Origin: Paenibacillus terricola
GTDB taxonomy: Bacteria > Bacillota > Bacilli > Paenibacillales > Paenibacillaceae
Assembly (NCBI RefSeq): GCF_014779765.1
Contig: NZ_JACXZA010000003.1
Location: 124,001 to 188,000 of the forward strand
Direction: 5' to 3'
Length of the DNA stretch: 64,000 nucleotides
Under the pieces are notes generated by a model, which ran no database searches, was not told where the DNA came from, and saw only the letters and a list, made by a program, of their open reading frames with translations. Both the position numbers and the translations under genes were made by a program. Shown piece by piece: positions 34,292 to 43,894 of the stretch (position 1 is the first letter of the stretch; every line of letters starts with the position of its first letter).

Positions 34292-35098
34292 TTACGTGCG
34301 GCGCATATATGCGCGAACGGTAAGAGGAGCGAAGACCGCTACGATAACTGCTGCTCCAATGAGCGTAATGCCGAGATCCCAGCCAACCGTACCCGAGTTT
34401 GTCATATCGCGGACAGCCGTGATGAGATGCGAGACCGGATTGATATTGGCAAACCATTGCAGCCATTTCGGCATCGTATCAACCGGCACGAATGCGTTGG
34501 ACAAGAACGTCAGCGGGAACAATACAAGCATCGAAATGCCTTGGACGCTGGATGCTGTACGCGCGATAACTCCGAAGAAAGCGAAGATCCAGCTAAGTGC
34601 CCACGAGCAGGCGATAACAACAAGTGCCGCAAGCACAACATAACCGAAGCCGCCGTCTGGACGGTATCCCATGATATAGCCCATTGTGAACGTCAGCGTC
34701 GTTGCAATCGTATAGCGGATCGTGTCGGCGAGCAGCGCCCCGGCTAACGGAGCAATACGTGCGATTGGCAGCGATTTGAATCGGTCGAACACGCCTTTAT
34801 CCATGTCCTCCCGCAATTGCGTGCCCGTGACGACTGATGTTGTAATAACCGTCTGTACGAGAATACCTGGAATGATGACCGGCAAGTAGCTCTGTACATC
34901 GCCAGAGATCGCTCCACCGAAGATATACGTGAACATAAGGGTGAAAATGATCGGCTGCAGGGTCACGTCGAACAGCTGCTCCGGCGTCCGTTTGATTTTG
35001 AGCAGACCCCGATAGGCCATCGTAAAGGAGTTGCGTATCGTCAGCATAAGACTGGTACGATTCTTTAATTGTTGTGTTGCTGCCGTTGAAGTTTTCAT
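34292..35098 (-). CDS. ABC-2 type permease (DrrB family)
   Basis: 268 residues with six membrane helices. The N-terminal Q-L-F-D-V-T-L-Q-P-I-I-F-T-L-M-F-T-Y-I-F segment and the G-I-L-V-Q-T-V-I-T-T, F-K-S-L-P-I-A-R-I-A-P and N-A-F-V-P-V-D-T-M-P motifs are typical of daunorubicin-exporter DrrB proteins. It overlaps the ATPase gene by four bases, and the two form an exporter for a hydrophobic compound or polymer. A hairpin after the stop separates it from the monooxygenase gene. Confidence 0.85.
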   Translation of the reverse strand: MKTSTAATQQLKNRTSLMLTIRNSFTMAYRGLLKIKRTPEQLFDVTLQPIIFTLMFTYIFGGAISGDVQSYLPVIIPGILVQTVITTSVVTGTQLREDMDKGVFDRFKSLPIARIAPLAGALLADTIRYTIATTLTFTMGYIMGYRPDGGFGYVVLAALVVIACSWALSWIFAFFGVIARTASSVQGISMLVLFPLTFLSNAFVPVDTMPKWLQWFANINPVSHLITAVRDMTNSGTVGWDLGITLIGAAVIVAVFAPLTVRAYMRRT

Positions 35099-36135
35099 CC
35101 TCTTACCCCCACTGCTTTTTTATTCGATTGCTCCGACTCCACGGCTTGCTGCTGCGCTTCCTCTCTTGCGCTTTCCCCTGTAATCGTTAGGAACACTTCA
35201 TCCAATGTCGGCTTCTGCACGCTCATCTCAGCCAGATGAATGCCTTCGGCACGAAGTGCGATAAGCAGATCCGTCACGAGATCTGCATCTCGCATTGGCG
35301 CCGTAATCTTCGACGCTTCCGACGATACGCTTGTTTGTACTGACAGTACTTTCTCAATAAGGCGGCGCGTTTGCGCAATATCCTTCGCATCCTGGACGCG
35401 AAGATGAAGCGACGACGTACCTACCGATCCTTTCAGCTCATCTACTGTACCTTCAGCAACAACGTGGCCAAGATCGATAACCGCGATACGGTCGGCCAAT
35501 TGGTCTGCTTCATCGAGATACTGCGTAGTCAGCAGAACCGTCGACCCCGTCTTCACGAGACGGCGAATCGTCTCCCACATTTGCGTCCGTGTGCGTGGGT
35601 CAAGACCCGTTGTTGGCTCATCGAGGAAAATAAGCGGCGGCTGTGCAATCAAGCTCGCTGCTAGGTCCAATCTGCGGCGCATACCGCCGGAGAAATTCTT
35701 GAGCGGGCGTTTCGCTGCTTCCGTCAAGCCGAATTCTTCAAGCAGATCCGCTGCTTTCTTCTTCGCCTCTGATCGTCCAAGACCAAGCAGCCGGGAGAAA
35801 ATAATAAGGTTCTCCGTCGCGCTCAGCGACTCATCGACCGACGCATACTGGCCGGTTACTCCTATCAGCTGGCGAACGATTTGCGACTCCTTCACCACAT
35901 CATGGCCGAAGATGCGTGCCGAGCCTGCGTCTGGACGCAGCAGCGTTGCCAGCATGCGAATCGTCGTTGTTTTGCCGGCGCCGTTCGGTCCGAGCACGCC
36001 GTAGATTGAACCAGCCTTTACTTTCAAATCAACGCCATCTACTGCTTTATTGTCACCGAATGTTTTCACCAGGCCGTGCGCTTCAACAGCCCAATCGCCG
36101 TTGTTCGGCTCATAGATCCGATTGCTTTTACTCAT
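35095..36135 (-). CDS. ABC transporter ATP-binding protein (DrrA family)
   Basis: 346 residues: Walker A G-P-N-G-A-G-K-T-T near residue 50, signature F-S-G-G-M-R-R-R-L-D near 150, Walker B L-I-F-L-D-E-P-T-T-G-L-D-P-R-T-R. The C-terminal 100 residues carry the DrrA-type extension with P-T-L-D-E-V-F-L. It powers the permease encoded immediately downstream. Drug or antibiotic export is the family's best-known role; the substrate here is unknown. Confidence 0.88.
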   Translation of the reverse strand: MSKSNRIYEPNNGDWAVEAHGLVKTFGDNKAVDGVDLKVKAGSIYGVLGPNGAGKTTTIRMLATLLRPDAGSARIFGHDVVKESQIVRQLIGVTGQYASVDESLSATENLIIFSRLLGLGRSEAKKKAADLLEEFGLTEAAKRPLKNFSGGMRRRLDLAASLIAQPPLIFLDEPTTGLDPRTRTQMWETIRRLVKTGSTVLLTTQYLDEADQLADRIAVIDLGHVVAEGTVDELKGSVGTSSLHLRVQDAKDIAQTRRLIEKVLSVQTSVSSEASKITAPMRDADLVTDLLIALRAEGIHLAEMSVQKPTLDEVFLTITGESAREEAQQQAVESEQSNKKAVGVRG

Positions 36136-36476
36136 TGTTTAACTCCTCCATCCATTTGCTCATCTCGTTTATAGTGCTATCTTAGCGAGCGTATATAAAC
36201 TGAATTTAAACAAAAGGATACAAGAGATGAATTGTGTTAAAAACCTAGTTCGCACGGTTTTGTTCGTTACGACTAGGCGTGGGTCGATGTGCGTCAACGT
36301 TGCTCCTCGGTATGACTTCGCTTAACCCGACTGATGCGCGGATCTCTGCACGTGCCACGTCGATTATGAGTCGAACAAGCACAGCTGCAACCGTTAGCGG
36401 TTTCTAAACTAAACGCAAAAAATCGCCCCACCCTGCCAAGTTGGCAGAATGGAGCGATTTGTTCTATTACAGTAAA
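36136..36476. other. Intergenic region between the exporter ATPase and cysI
   Basis: Holds the exporter promoter (36140-36240) and the cysI terminator. The GC-richer middle (36240-36410) has no gene and ends with a CCGTTAGCGG motif like other intergenic repeats of this window. Confidence 0.5.
36415..36459 (-). terminator. Terminator of the cysJI operon
   Basis: AATCGCTCCA...TGGGGCGATT with an inner CTGCCAA/TTGGCAG stem, then TTTTTT on the minus strand. Confidence 0.8.
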
Positions 36477-38192
36477 TTAATCATGGAAGTTCGTGCCGTC
36501 CGTTACGGCTTTCACATAGCCTGTGCGGACAACAAAGTCACCAAAGTGCTCGCCTTTATTGCGCTCAACCGCAAAATGTTTAAAGATTGGCGTCAGCGTA
36601 GCGATAATCTCTTCTTCTGCAATGTTCTCGCGGTACAACTTGCTCAGTCGATCGCCCGTGAAGCCAGCGCCCATGTACATGTTGTAACGGCCTTGAGCCT
36701 TACCGATGAACGCAATCTCACCAAGTGCAGGACGTGCACAGCCGTTCGGGCAGCCCGTCATACGGATGTTGATTTCTTCGTCACGCAGACCTGCTTCTTC
36801 GAGAATCGGCTCCAGCTTGTCGATCAGCGTTGGCAGGTAGCGCTCCGCTTCAGCCATTGCAAGGCCGCAAGTCGGAAGTGCGACGCACGACAGTGCGCTG
36901 CGGCGAAGTGCCGAATAGTTGCCGCCTTCTTCAACGCCGTGCTCTTTGAGCAATGCAGCAATCTTCGTCTTCTTCTGGCTCGTCACGTTGGCAATAACCA
37001 GGTTCTGGTTCGCCGTCAGACGGAAATCGCCTGTATGAATCTTCGCGATTTCACGAAGCGCCGTTCTCAGCTTAATGCCAGCTGTGTCAACAACTCGGCC
37101 GCCTTGCACATACAGCGTTAAGTTCCATTTGCCGCCTACGCCTTTGACCCAACCATAACGGTCGCCCGTATTGTCGAAGCTGAACTCGCGTGCAGGCTGA
37201 AGCTCCCAACCAAGACGGTCATGCAATTCATCAACGAACCAGTCAAGGCCGTGACGATCGATCGTATATTTGAAGCGCGCGTTCTTACGTACGGAACGGT
37301 TGCCGTAGTCGCGTTGAATCGTTACTGTTTTCTCTGCAACATCAAGGATTTGATCCGGCGTTACGAAGCCAATAACTTTCGCCAGCTGCGGATACGTGTT
37401 CGTGTCGCCGTGCGTCATACCCATGCCGCCGCCAACGCTAACGTTGAAGCCAACAAGCTTGCCGTTCTCAACGATTGCGATGTAGCCAAGGTCTTGCGAG
37501 AATACGTCTACATCATTCATTGGAGGTACTGCAATGCCGATCTTGAACTTACGCGGCAGATAGACCTTGCCGTAGATCGGCTCAACTTCCTCTTCGCCGC
37601 TCTCCACCTTCTCGCCATCGAGCCAAATCTCGTGGTATGCAGGCGTCTTCGGCGCGAGGTGCGACGTCAGCTTCTGCGACCAGCCGAACACTTCGCTATG
37701 AATGTCGGATTGGTACGGATTCGGGTTGCACATCACGTTACGGCTTACGTCACCGCAAGCAGCCAACGTCGTGAGCAGCGCTTCGTTGATTTCTTGAATG
37801 GTGCTCTTGAGATTCCATTTCAACACACCATGCAGCTGGAAAGCTTGACGCGTCGTCAGCTTCAGACTGCCTGTACCGTATTTGTCAGCGAGTTCGTCCA
37901 TAAGAAGCCATTGTGCTGGCGTCGACAGACCGCCTGGCGTAACGACGCGAAGCATGAATTGATAGTATGGCTCAAGCTTCTGCTTCTGACGTTCGTTACG
38001 ATAGTCGCGATCGTCCTGCATGTAGCTGCCGTGGAATTTCAACAGACGGTTGTCCAGCTCTGGCAGACCGCCTGTAATGCGGTTCGAGAGCGATTCTGTC
38101 AGCGATCCGCGCAGGTAGTTACTCTCGAGCTTAAGTTCTTCAACGTCGCTCGGCTTGCCGCCAATAGGCTGAACCTTAACTTTTTTACTCAT
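36477..38192 (-). CDS. cysI: Assimilatory sulfite reductase (NADPH), hemoprotein beta subunit
   Basis: 571 residues. The two sulfite/nitrite-reductase repeats are visible, with Y-Y-Q-F-M-L-R-V in the first and the cluster-siroheme site near the C-terminus: C-V-A-L-P-T-C followed about 40 residues later by G-C-P-N-G-C, giving C-x5-C and C-x3-C. Substrate-binding R and K residues occur in R-Q-A-F-Q-L-H and N-R-S-V-R-K-N. It reduces sulfite to sulfide with six electrons from CysJ. The start is the ATG after AAAGGAG; an upstream in-frame codon adds 8 residues. It lies 82 bp after cysJ in the same operon and ends with a strong terminator. Confidence 0.95.
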   Translation of the reverse strand: MSKKVKVQPIGGKPSDVEELKLESNYLRGSLTESLSNRITGGLPELDNRLLKFHGSYMQDDRDYRNERQKQKLEPYYQFMLRVVTPGGLSTPAQWLLMDELADKYGTGSLKLTTRQAFQLHGVLKWNLKSTIQEINEALLTTLAACGDVSRNVMCNPNPYQSDIHSEVFGWSQKLTSHLAPKTPAYHEIWLDGEKVESGEEEVEPIYGKVYLPRKFKIGIAVPPMNDVDVFSQDLGYIAIVENGKLVGFNVSVGGGMGMTHGDTNTYPQLAKVIGFVTPDQILDVAEKTVTIQRDYGNRSVRKNARFKYTIDRHGLDWFVDELHDRLGWELQPAREFSFDNTGDRYGWVKGVGGKWNLTLYVQGGRVVDTAGIKLRTALREIAKIHTGDFRLTANQNLVIANVTSQKKTKIAALLKEHGVEEGGNYSALRRSALSCVALPTCGLAMAEAERYLPTLIDKLEPILEEAGLRDEEINIRMTGCPNGCARPALGEIAFIGKAQGRYNMYMGAGFTGDRLSKLYRENIAEEEIIATLTPIFKHFAVERNKGEHFGDFVVRTGYVKAVTDGTNFHD

Positions 38193-38274
38193 TGCCATTA
38201 GCTCCTTTGCCCCCATGATGGGTCCATGCTCTTGCGTAACACGTTTCTATCGATATGCGCTTTATCCCCAGCGC

Positions 38275-40125
38275 TTAATATACGTCACGTTGGTAACGGC
38301 CTTGCTCTTGCAGCGCCGATACGTATGCAGCCGCTTCGTCAGCGGATTTGCCGCCATGCTGTTCGATGATCGACAGAAGAGCCTTGTGCACATCATGTGC
38401 CATATGCTTCTCGTCGCCGCATACATACACATGCGCACCGTTCTCCAGCCATTGATACAGCTGAGCGCCACTTTCCAGCATGCGATTCTGTACGTACACT
38501 TTCTCTTTGGAATCACGGGAGAAGGCAACATCCAGCTTCGTCAGAACGCCGTCCTTCAGCATGCGCTGCCAGTCCGTCTGATACAGGAAGTCCGTTACGA
38601 AATGACGGTCGCCGTAGAACAACCACGTCTGACCTTGTGCGCCGGACTCTTCACGCTCTTCAAGGAAAGCACGGAACGGTGCTACGCCTGTGCCTGGACC
38701 AACCATGATAACTGGCGTATCCGGATTAACCGGCGGCTTGAAGTTCGGGTTCTGCTGAATGAAGATCGGCAGCTTGTCGCCTGGTTGGAGACGCTCGGAC
38801 GTGTACACGGAACAAACGCCTTTACGATCACGGCCATGCGCTTCATATTCAACCTTACGAATCGTCAGATGCACTTCTTCAGGATGTGCTTCCACGCTGC
38901 TCGCGATGGAATACAGACGCGGCGGCAGCTTACGGAGCAGGTTCGCGATATCAGCGGCCTTCAGCGTCCATGGCGCGAAGTCGCGAAGCAGATCAAGCAG
39001 GTCACGGCCGTTCATGTAAGCCTTCAGTTCTTCTTTATTGTTAACCAGCTCTGCGAGTCTGCTGTTACCTGTAAAAGCAACGGCTTTCTCCAGCAGCGGC
39101 TTCGTCAGTACCGTAATTTCGTAGTGGTGCAGCAATGCGGAACGAAGCGGCGATGTTTCGCCGGATTTGCCCGTTACTACCGCTTCTTCTGCATTCCACT
39201 TCAGCTCTGCGATAATCTCATCAACAAGCGCTGGATCGTTCTGCGGGTAAACGCCTACTGCGTCACCAGGTGCATACGTCAAGCCGGAGCCTTCGAGCGA
39301 CAGTTCGAGGTGGCGCGTCTCGCGATCCGAGCCTCTGCCGTTCAGGTTGAGGCTGTCGAGCACTTCAGCCATGAACGGATTCGCACGCGTGTATTCCGAT
39401 TCGCCTGCAGCTGCAGGCGCGGCAGCCGTTGCTGCGCCCGATGCAGCTGGTGCTGCGGATGCCGAAGCTGCGCTTACTGCGCCTTCAACAGCTGCGAGCC
39501 AGCCAGCAGCTGCATCTTCGAAGTCAACGTCGCAATCAACGCGGTCAACGATACGTTGCGCGCCGAGTTCAGCAAGCTTCACGTCGAAGTCTTGACCTGT
39601 TTTGCAGAAGAACTCGTAGGACGTATCGCCCAGAGCCAGGACAGAGAACTTCGTGCCTTCGAGTTTCGGTGCACGTTTGCTGTGCATGAACTCATGGAAC
39701 GTAAGCGCGTTATCCGGTGGATCTCCTTCGCCGTGCGTGCTTGCTACGATGAACAGGTAAGGTACTTCCTTGAGCTTGTTCGTTTTATATTGGTTCATCG
39801 CCGACAGCGTCACTTCAAAGCCTTGGCCTTTCAGCTTATCTGCCAGGCGGCCAGCCAGACGCTGGGAGTTGCCCGTCTGCGAACCGAATAGGATCGTCGC
39901 TTCACGAGGCAGCTGCGGTGCAGTTGGTGCTTCTACTGCTGCAGGTGCTTCCAATGCTACAGCTGTAGCGACTTGCGCTGCTGCGCTGCCAGCATTGCCG
40001 GCACGATAAAATGTTAGAAAACCGCTTAACCAGTTAATTTGAGCTTCCGTCAGCGTTGGGAGCAGCTTATTGATGAGTTCCGCTTGCTCACTCGTAAACG
40101 GGCTGTTCGTCACTTGAAGTTGCAA
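38275..40125 (-). CDS. cysJ: Assimilatory sulfite reductase (NADPH), flavoprotein alpha subunit
   Basis: About 616 residues: an FMN-binding flavodoxin domain (about 80-225, G-S-Q-T-G-N-S-Q and S-T-H-G-E-G-D-P-P), a low-complexity Ala-rich linker (about 225-250), then the FAD/NADPH ferredoxin-reductase domain with R-L-Y-S-I-A-S-S, G-P-G-T-G-V-A-P-F and the C-terminal Y-Q-R-D-V-Y. It passes electrons from NADPH to CysI. The GAGGTGG ribosome site touches the first ATG, so I prefer the TTG at 40125, giving M-Q-L-Q-V-T-N-S. It is first in the cysJI operon. Confidence 0.93.
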   Translation of the reverse strand: MQLQVTNSPFTSEQAELINKLLPTLTEAQINWLSGFLTFYRAGNAGSAAAQVATAVALEAPAAVEAPTAPQLPREATILFGSQTGNSQRLAGRLADKLKGQGFEVTLSAMNQYKTNKLKEVPYLFIVASTHGEGDPPDNALTFHEFMHSKRAPKLEGTKFSVLALGDTSYEFFCKTGQDFDVKLAELGAQRIVDRVDCDVDFEDAAAGWLAAVEGAVSAASASAAPAASGAATAAAPAAAGESEYTRANPFMAEVLDSLNLNGRGSDRETRHLELSLEGSGLTYAPGDAVGVYPQNDPALVDEIIAELKWNAEEAVVTGKSGETSPLRSALLHHYEITVLTKPLLEKAVAFTGNSRLAELVNNKEELKAYMNGRDLLDLLRDFAPWTLKAADIANLLRKLPPRLYSIASSVEAHPEEVHLTIRKVEYEAHGRDRKGVCSVYTSERLQPGDKLPIFIQQNPNFKPPVNPDTPVIMVGPGTGVAPFRAFLEEREESGAQGQTWLFYGDRHFVTDFLYQTDWQRMLKDGVLTKLDVAFSRDSKEKVYVQNRMLESGAQLYQWLENGAHVYVCGDEKHMAHDVHKALLSIIEQHGGKSADEAAAYVSALQEQGRYQRDVY

Positions 40126-40279
40126 CAACATCCACCTCACATCAATCTTTAAAATCCGACTACGTTACTGTGTTTTTACCTTATCTTCATAGTAACCTAG
40201 ACTCACGCTAGGTTCAATCCATTCGTCGATATTTGTCTATAAAGTATCTTATGAAGTTCATTATTTTTAATTATAAATG
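40126..40279 (-). promoter_or_regulatory. cysJI leader with an inverted repeat
   Basis: AACCTAG (40194-40200) and CTAGGTT (40208-40214) form a perfect 7-bp dyad in AT-rich upstream DNA, a candidate operator or leader hairpin. No T-box or SAM-riboswitch consensus was recognised. Confidence 0.4.
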
Positions 40280-40284
40280 AATAT

Positions 40285-40936
40285 TTCTACCCACCCAAAC
40301 CCTCAAAGAGTTCTACCCACCCAAACCCTCCCTGCAAGGGAGGGCCCCATGGGTTTCCAACCCCTGGACCCCGGAAGTGGCTGTTGGCGGGACCGAAGAG
40401 CGGGTCAGTTACTGCCTGCTGAGAGTCGTGTGCCCTGTGGGGCACAACTTTCGTTCGAGCTCTTACTGAACACTATTAGCTGAACAGAGACGGTTGGTCA
40501 GTTACAACGTGCTAGGAGTCGCGTGCCCCTGTGGGGCACAACTTTCGTTCGAGCTCTTCTCTAGGGGCTGCGCCCCTTTGATACCTTGCTCTCTTCAAAT
40601 TTAAGTCATTTCTTCTTCCTACCCAAACCCTCAAAGAGTTCTACCCACCCAAACCCTCCCTGCAAGGGAGGGCCCCATGGGTTTCCAACCCCTGGACCCC
40701 GGAAGGGGCTAATAGTGAGACTGGGACGCGGGTAAGTTACATCGTGCTGGGAGTCGTGCGCCCCTGTGGGGCGCAACTTTCGTTCGAGCTTTTACTGAAC
40801 ACTATTAGCTGAACAGAGGCGTTTGGTCAGTTACAACGTGCTAGGAGTCGCGTGCCCCTGTGGGGCACAACTTTCGTTCGAGCTCTTCTCTAGGGGCTGC
40901 GCCCCTGTGGGCCAACTTTTGTTCGAGCGATTCAGT
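40285..40936. repeat. 328-bp direct repeat, two copies, with four GTGCCCC hairpins (family C)
   Basis: The stretch from CTACCCACCCAAACCCTC to the CTAGGGGCTGCGCCCC end occurs twice with a 328-bp offset (for example CAAAGAGTTCTACCC at 40304 and 40632). Inside each copy the module GTGCCCCTGTGGGGCAC plus AACTTTCGTTCGAGCT occurs twice, about 93 bp apart, giving four hairpins in all. Frames are all interrupted. The composition is much richer in G-tracts and C-tracts than the neighbours. Confidence 0.85.
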
Positions 40937-40951
40937 ACGCTGACAAAAAAC

Positions 40952-40985
40952 AAAAAAGCCCATCCTGCTTCAGGCAGAATGGGCT
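40952..40985 (-). terminator. Terminator of the SleB-type hydrolase gene
   Basis: AGCCCATTCTGC/GCAGGATGGGCT stem (one mismatch) followed by TTTTTTG on the minus strand. Confidence 0.85.
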
Positions 40986-40999
40986 AAGATTCTTCATAT

Positions 41000-41998
41000 T
41001 TACTTGGCGAAGCTGTGATGGCCGATTGTGACGACGACATCCAGGCTTGACCAGAATGGTCCGCTCGTTACATCCGGGTTGAAGAAATAGACGGCGTCTT
41101 CAACGTTATTTTTCCCATTCAGGGCATCCTTAGCGGCGCGTAATGCACTTGCCTTCGGCTCGACCTTGTCGAGTGTGCCATCATGCGCTGGCGGGAACTG
41201 TCTTCCGGAGTAGATTACATCGTGAATGTTGTTCGGGAAACGGCCGCTCTTCACTCGATTAAGAATAACGTTCGCTACCGCAAGCTGGCCTTCATACGAT
41301 TCATAACCCGCTTCAACCGTCGTGATCTTCGCAAGCAGAATCAATTCAGCCTTCGTATACGACCCTGCTGGCTGATCCATAAACGCCGGTCGTACAATGC
41401 GGAGCTTCGTTCCTTCATTAATCTTCGATTTGCCGTTCAGCCCGTTCCGATTCAACAATGCTGCCTTCGAGATTTCATTATCCTTAGCAGCCTGTTCAAT
41501 GGTATACGTTTCCGTAATGACAGCAGGATCTACAGATGCGATTATAACTGCGCTGCTGTCCGCATTGTATTGCAGTTGTGCGTGCAGCACTTCAGCGAGT
41601 GTGCGAACCGGTACATACAGTCTCCCGCCCTCCGTGAATGGAAGCGCATCCATACGATAACGTACATCGTTGAAATAAACGACCGACACCCCATTACCGA
41701 ACACAATCGTATCCTTCAGTGCTGTTTCTATGGTTAGTTCTTCATTATCGCTATTCCAGTTTACGCTTGCACCAAACTGCGCCGCAATGCGCCCTGCCGG
41801 TACGTACATCCGATTGTCTTGAATCCGGACAGGATCGTCAAGCTGTATCTCCTTGCCATTCAGCACGATCGACACTTCACTTGCCGCCGTTGATGGCGCT
41901 GCAAGAACGCTCGATTGCGGTCCGCCTAGGGTGAATACCAATACCGCGAGCAATGCTATGAAAGTAAACTTATGCTTAAACTTGGTTCCTATGATCAT
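41000..41998 (-). CDS. Secreted cell-wall hydrolase, SleB type, with copper-amine-oxidase-N and LysM-like domains
   Basis: 332 residues starting behind GGGAGGTACAC. A signal peptide ends near V-L-A-A-P. Residues of about 40-155 form two short repeats with M-Y-V-P and L-Y-V-P-V-R, typical of the copper-amine-oxidase-N domain used by Paenibacillaceae as a surface or wall module. A LysM-like stretch (Y-T-I-E-Q-A-A...T-K-L-R-I-V) follows. The C-terminal 130 residues are a SleB/CwlJ hydrolase domain with T-V-E-A-G-Y-E-S-Y-E-G-Q (likely catalytic Glu), A-N-V-I-L-N-R-V and F-F-N-P. SleB enzymes cut cortex peptidoglycan in germination; a vegetative wall role is also possible. It is monocistronic. Confidence 0.85.
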   Translation of the reverse strand: MIIGTKFKHKFTFIALLAVLVFTLGGPQSSVLAAPSTAASEVSIVLNGKEIQLDDPVRIQDNRMYVPAGRIAAQFGASVNWNSDNEELTIETALKDTIVFGNGVSVVYFNDVRYRMDALPFTEGGRLYVPVRTLAEVLHAQLQYNADSSAVIIASVDPAVITETYTIEQAAKDNEISKAALLNRNGLNGKSKINEGTKLRIVRPAFMDQPAGSYTKAELILLAKITTVEAGYESYEGQLAVANVILNRVKSGRFPNNIHDVIYSGRQFPPAHDGTLDKVEPKASALRAAKDALNGKNNVEDAVYFFNPDVTSGPFWSSLDVVVTIGHHSFAK

Positions 41999-42365
41999 GT
42001 GTACCTCCCAGCTCAGATAATGAGGGTTAAGGCTTCCACTCTCTTTCGGGCTAGGCAAATTGTACCATGAAAGACCGCCAAGACGGCATTAAGGTTTTCA
42101 CAGAATTCAACTCGGAATGGTTTTCTCCCCATATCTGCTGGGAAAATGTTGATGAGTTTGCTCTTGAACCCGATAGCCTTATGAGAGCGATATGAGAATT
42201 CTCTCAGACGCACTTCATAATTGAAGTTAGCGTCGTTAACTCCGAATAGAGGTTATCTGAGCTTGTCTCCTTCATTCGAATCAACTGAAATTATTGTATG
42301 CGGACAAGCTAGCTTCGGTGCATAATTCCAAGCATGCCATCATGAATGAGATTGACTTGTATCCA
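41999..42365. other. Intergenic region, no gene seen
   Basis: Only short frames without ribosome sites. Apart from the SleB-gene promoter end (41999-42060), nothing is recognisable. Confidence 0.5.
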
Positions 42366-42980
42366 TTAACTGATGTGGAAAGTTCCAATTACAGTTGTAC
42401 CTTCTTGATCGTATAGGGGGATATCGCGACCAGCGGCAGGTCTATTCTTTTGTTGTTCGAGCGCCTCTTTTGGCGATTTGGGCATCACACCGTCTAAGTC
42501 TGTTTTGAACACGTACCCATTAGTACCATCGACACCTGTTGCACTGATTAAGTCAGGCTCCATATCTGGAGATGCTGCATCGGCAGAGGAACCGTAGGTT
42601 TGTCCATTATCATTGATCGCATAACGCACATTCTTAGCGCTTATATGAAAAGAACCGATGATGGTTTTCCCATCAGCCTCATACAGGGGGACGTCACCAC
42701 CAAGCTCATTCAGATAATCTTGTTTCCGTACATATCCTGCAGTGCCATCCACAAATCCTACATGGATCAGGTCGGGTAGTAATTCATCGAAATTGGCTGT
42801 TTCAGCAGAACCGTATGTTTGTTTGCTTTCATTTGTCGCATAACTAGTAAGATTAGTAGGTTCTTGATGAGCCGTGTCTTGCGATAATGAGCTTTGGAAC
42901 GCCCAAGCAGCTCCTACTGCACCGACGATAACAACAACCATACCCATCCCTATTCTGATGCCTTTAGAACTCGTCCTCAC
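42366..42980 (-). CDS. Hypothetical membrane-anchored protein with a duplicated domain
   Basis: 204 residues from a GTG behind GGGAGGG. One N-terminal membrane helix (about 10-28) is followed by two copies of a domain of about 70 residues: T-Y-G-S, then P-D-L-I, then V-D-G-T-x-G-Y-V-x-K, then D-x-P-L-Y, then I-G-x-F-H-I-S. The last four residues of both copies are F-H-I-S, so the gene ends exactly at a domain boundary. I do not recognise the function; it is probably extracytoplasmic. A monocistronic gene. Confidence 0.65.
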   Translation of the reverse strand: MRTSSKGIRIGMGMVVVIVGAVGAAWAFQSSLSQDTAHQEPTNLTSYATNESKQTYGSAETANFDELLPDLIHVGFVDGTAGYVRKQDYLNELGGDVPLYEADGKTIIGSFHISAKNVRYAINDNGQTYGSSADAASPDMEPDLISATGVDGTNGYVFKTDLDGVMPKSPKEALEQQKNRPAAGRDIPLYDQEGTTVIGTFHIS

Positions 42981-43083
42981 CTTGTTTCCCTCCCTACAAG
43001 TTTTATTTAATAATCACTCATCAGCCAACACGTCCTATTCAATTGTTATACGATACCAAATAATGTAAAGTTGCGCAAAAATG

Positions 43084-43129
43084 TCCGTTGAATGAATAAA
43101 GGCAACCTGTCGTTTACTCGACGGCTGCC
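43084..43129 (-). repeat. Family A-like element and terminator after the P-loop phosphotransferase gene
   Basis: GGCAACC...CGAC/GGCTGCC forms a hairpin with a T-rich minus-strand tail (TTTATTCATT) and ends in CAACGGACA. This resembles the distal half of the elements in the 48.9-55.7 kb array. Confidence 0.5.
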
Positions 43130-43140
43130 CTCTGATATTT

Positions 43141-43665
43141 CTAATTATCTGGCTTACCAAACAAACTTGTCAGAATAAAATCCGCACATTCTTCTGATGA
43201 ACTTAGGTGAGTATTAACAGTGCAGTTATATTGAATATCTGTTGCCATTATTTCATTTTGCCACTCTGACTGATCTTCCGCCCTATCTCCGCGTTCAATA
43301 TTTCTCTGACGACAAATTTCCAAAGGACAATAAACCTCAACCATATAAAAAGGATACCCCGAGAATATGTCCTTCACTTTATCATAATGCGGTTTCAACT
43401 CCGGTCTTTCTACTAAAATGCCATCAATAAGCACATTCTTCCCATGGTCAGAAAATAGTTTAGCGGTGTGATACATCAGAATAATTGCTTCACTTAAATA
43501 CTTCCAGTAGTCTTCACGAAGATAGTTATCTCCTATTGTATTTTCAAAAAGGTCATTTGCCACAACATAAAAGAATTCAGTCGATCTTAACTGAATCGCA
43601 TCGACGATAGAAGTTTTGCCGGCGCTTGTCACACCGTTAAGAAACACGATTTTACCCTTGTTCAT
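43141..43665 (-). CDS. P-loop phosphotransferase, chloramphenicol-phosphotransferase-like family
   Basis: 174 residues starting behind GAGGGGG. The P-loop reads N-G-V-T-S-A-G-K-T-S-I at about residue 10, and V-L-I-D-G-I-L-V, Y-C-P-L-E-I-C-R-Q-R-N and E-R-G-D-R follow in the order seen in chloramphenicol 3-O-phosphotransferase-like proteins. That family phosphorylates small hydroxyl compounds; members outside Streptomyces are mostly untested. A family-A-like hairpin follows the stop at once, as with the cassette genes further on. Confidence 0.75.
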   Translation of the reverse strand: MNKGKIVFLNGVTSAGKTSIVDAIQLRSTEFFYVVANDLFENTIGDNYLREDYWKYLSEAIILMYHTAKLFSDHGKNVLIDGILVERPELKPHYDKVKDIFSGYPFYMVEVYCPLEICRQRNIERGDRAEDQSEWQNEIMATDIQYNCTVNTHLSSSEECADFILTSLFGKPDN

Positions 43666-43825
43666 CTAAGTATTCCCCCTCATTCAGGGTCCTCATGTAA
43701 TTAATAATCATCACCGTGACGATGGCCCCTGACTAACTTATAGTGTACCATAATTACCCAATAGAATAGTGTAATAGAGCACTATTTCAACAATAACCAT
43801 CACAGAACTTTAATAGAGCATATAT

Positions 43826-43865
43826 ATAAAAGAGCAACACAAAGGGAAGTCTCCCTCTGCGTTGC
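43826..43865 (-). terminator. Terminator of the GH127 gene
   Basis: GCAACGCAGAGGGA/TCCCTTTGTGTTGC (two mismatches) followed by TCTTTTAT on the minus strand. Confidence 0.75.
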
Positions 43866-43894
43866 CCGTCAAAGATTGCCTAACTTCTATTCAA

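Noticed and set aside
38215-39891. 558-codon open frame on the plus strand opposite cysJ (and a 326-codon one opposite cysI)
   Set aside because: It is antisense to a certain gene, has no ribosome site, and its residue make-up (Arg, Cys, His and Phe rich) is that of a GC-driven shadow frame.
42013-42213. 66-codon minus-strand frame upstream of the SleB-type gene
   Set aside because: It overlaps the SleB gene's ribosome site and has no ribosome site or family features of its own.
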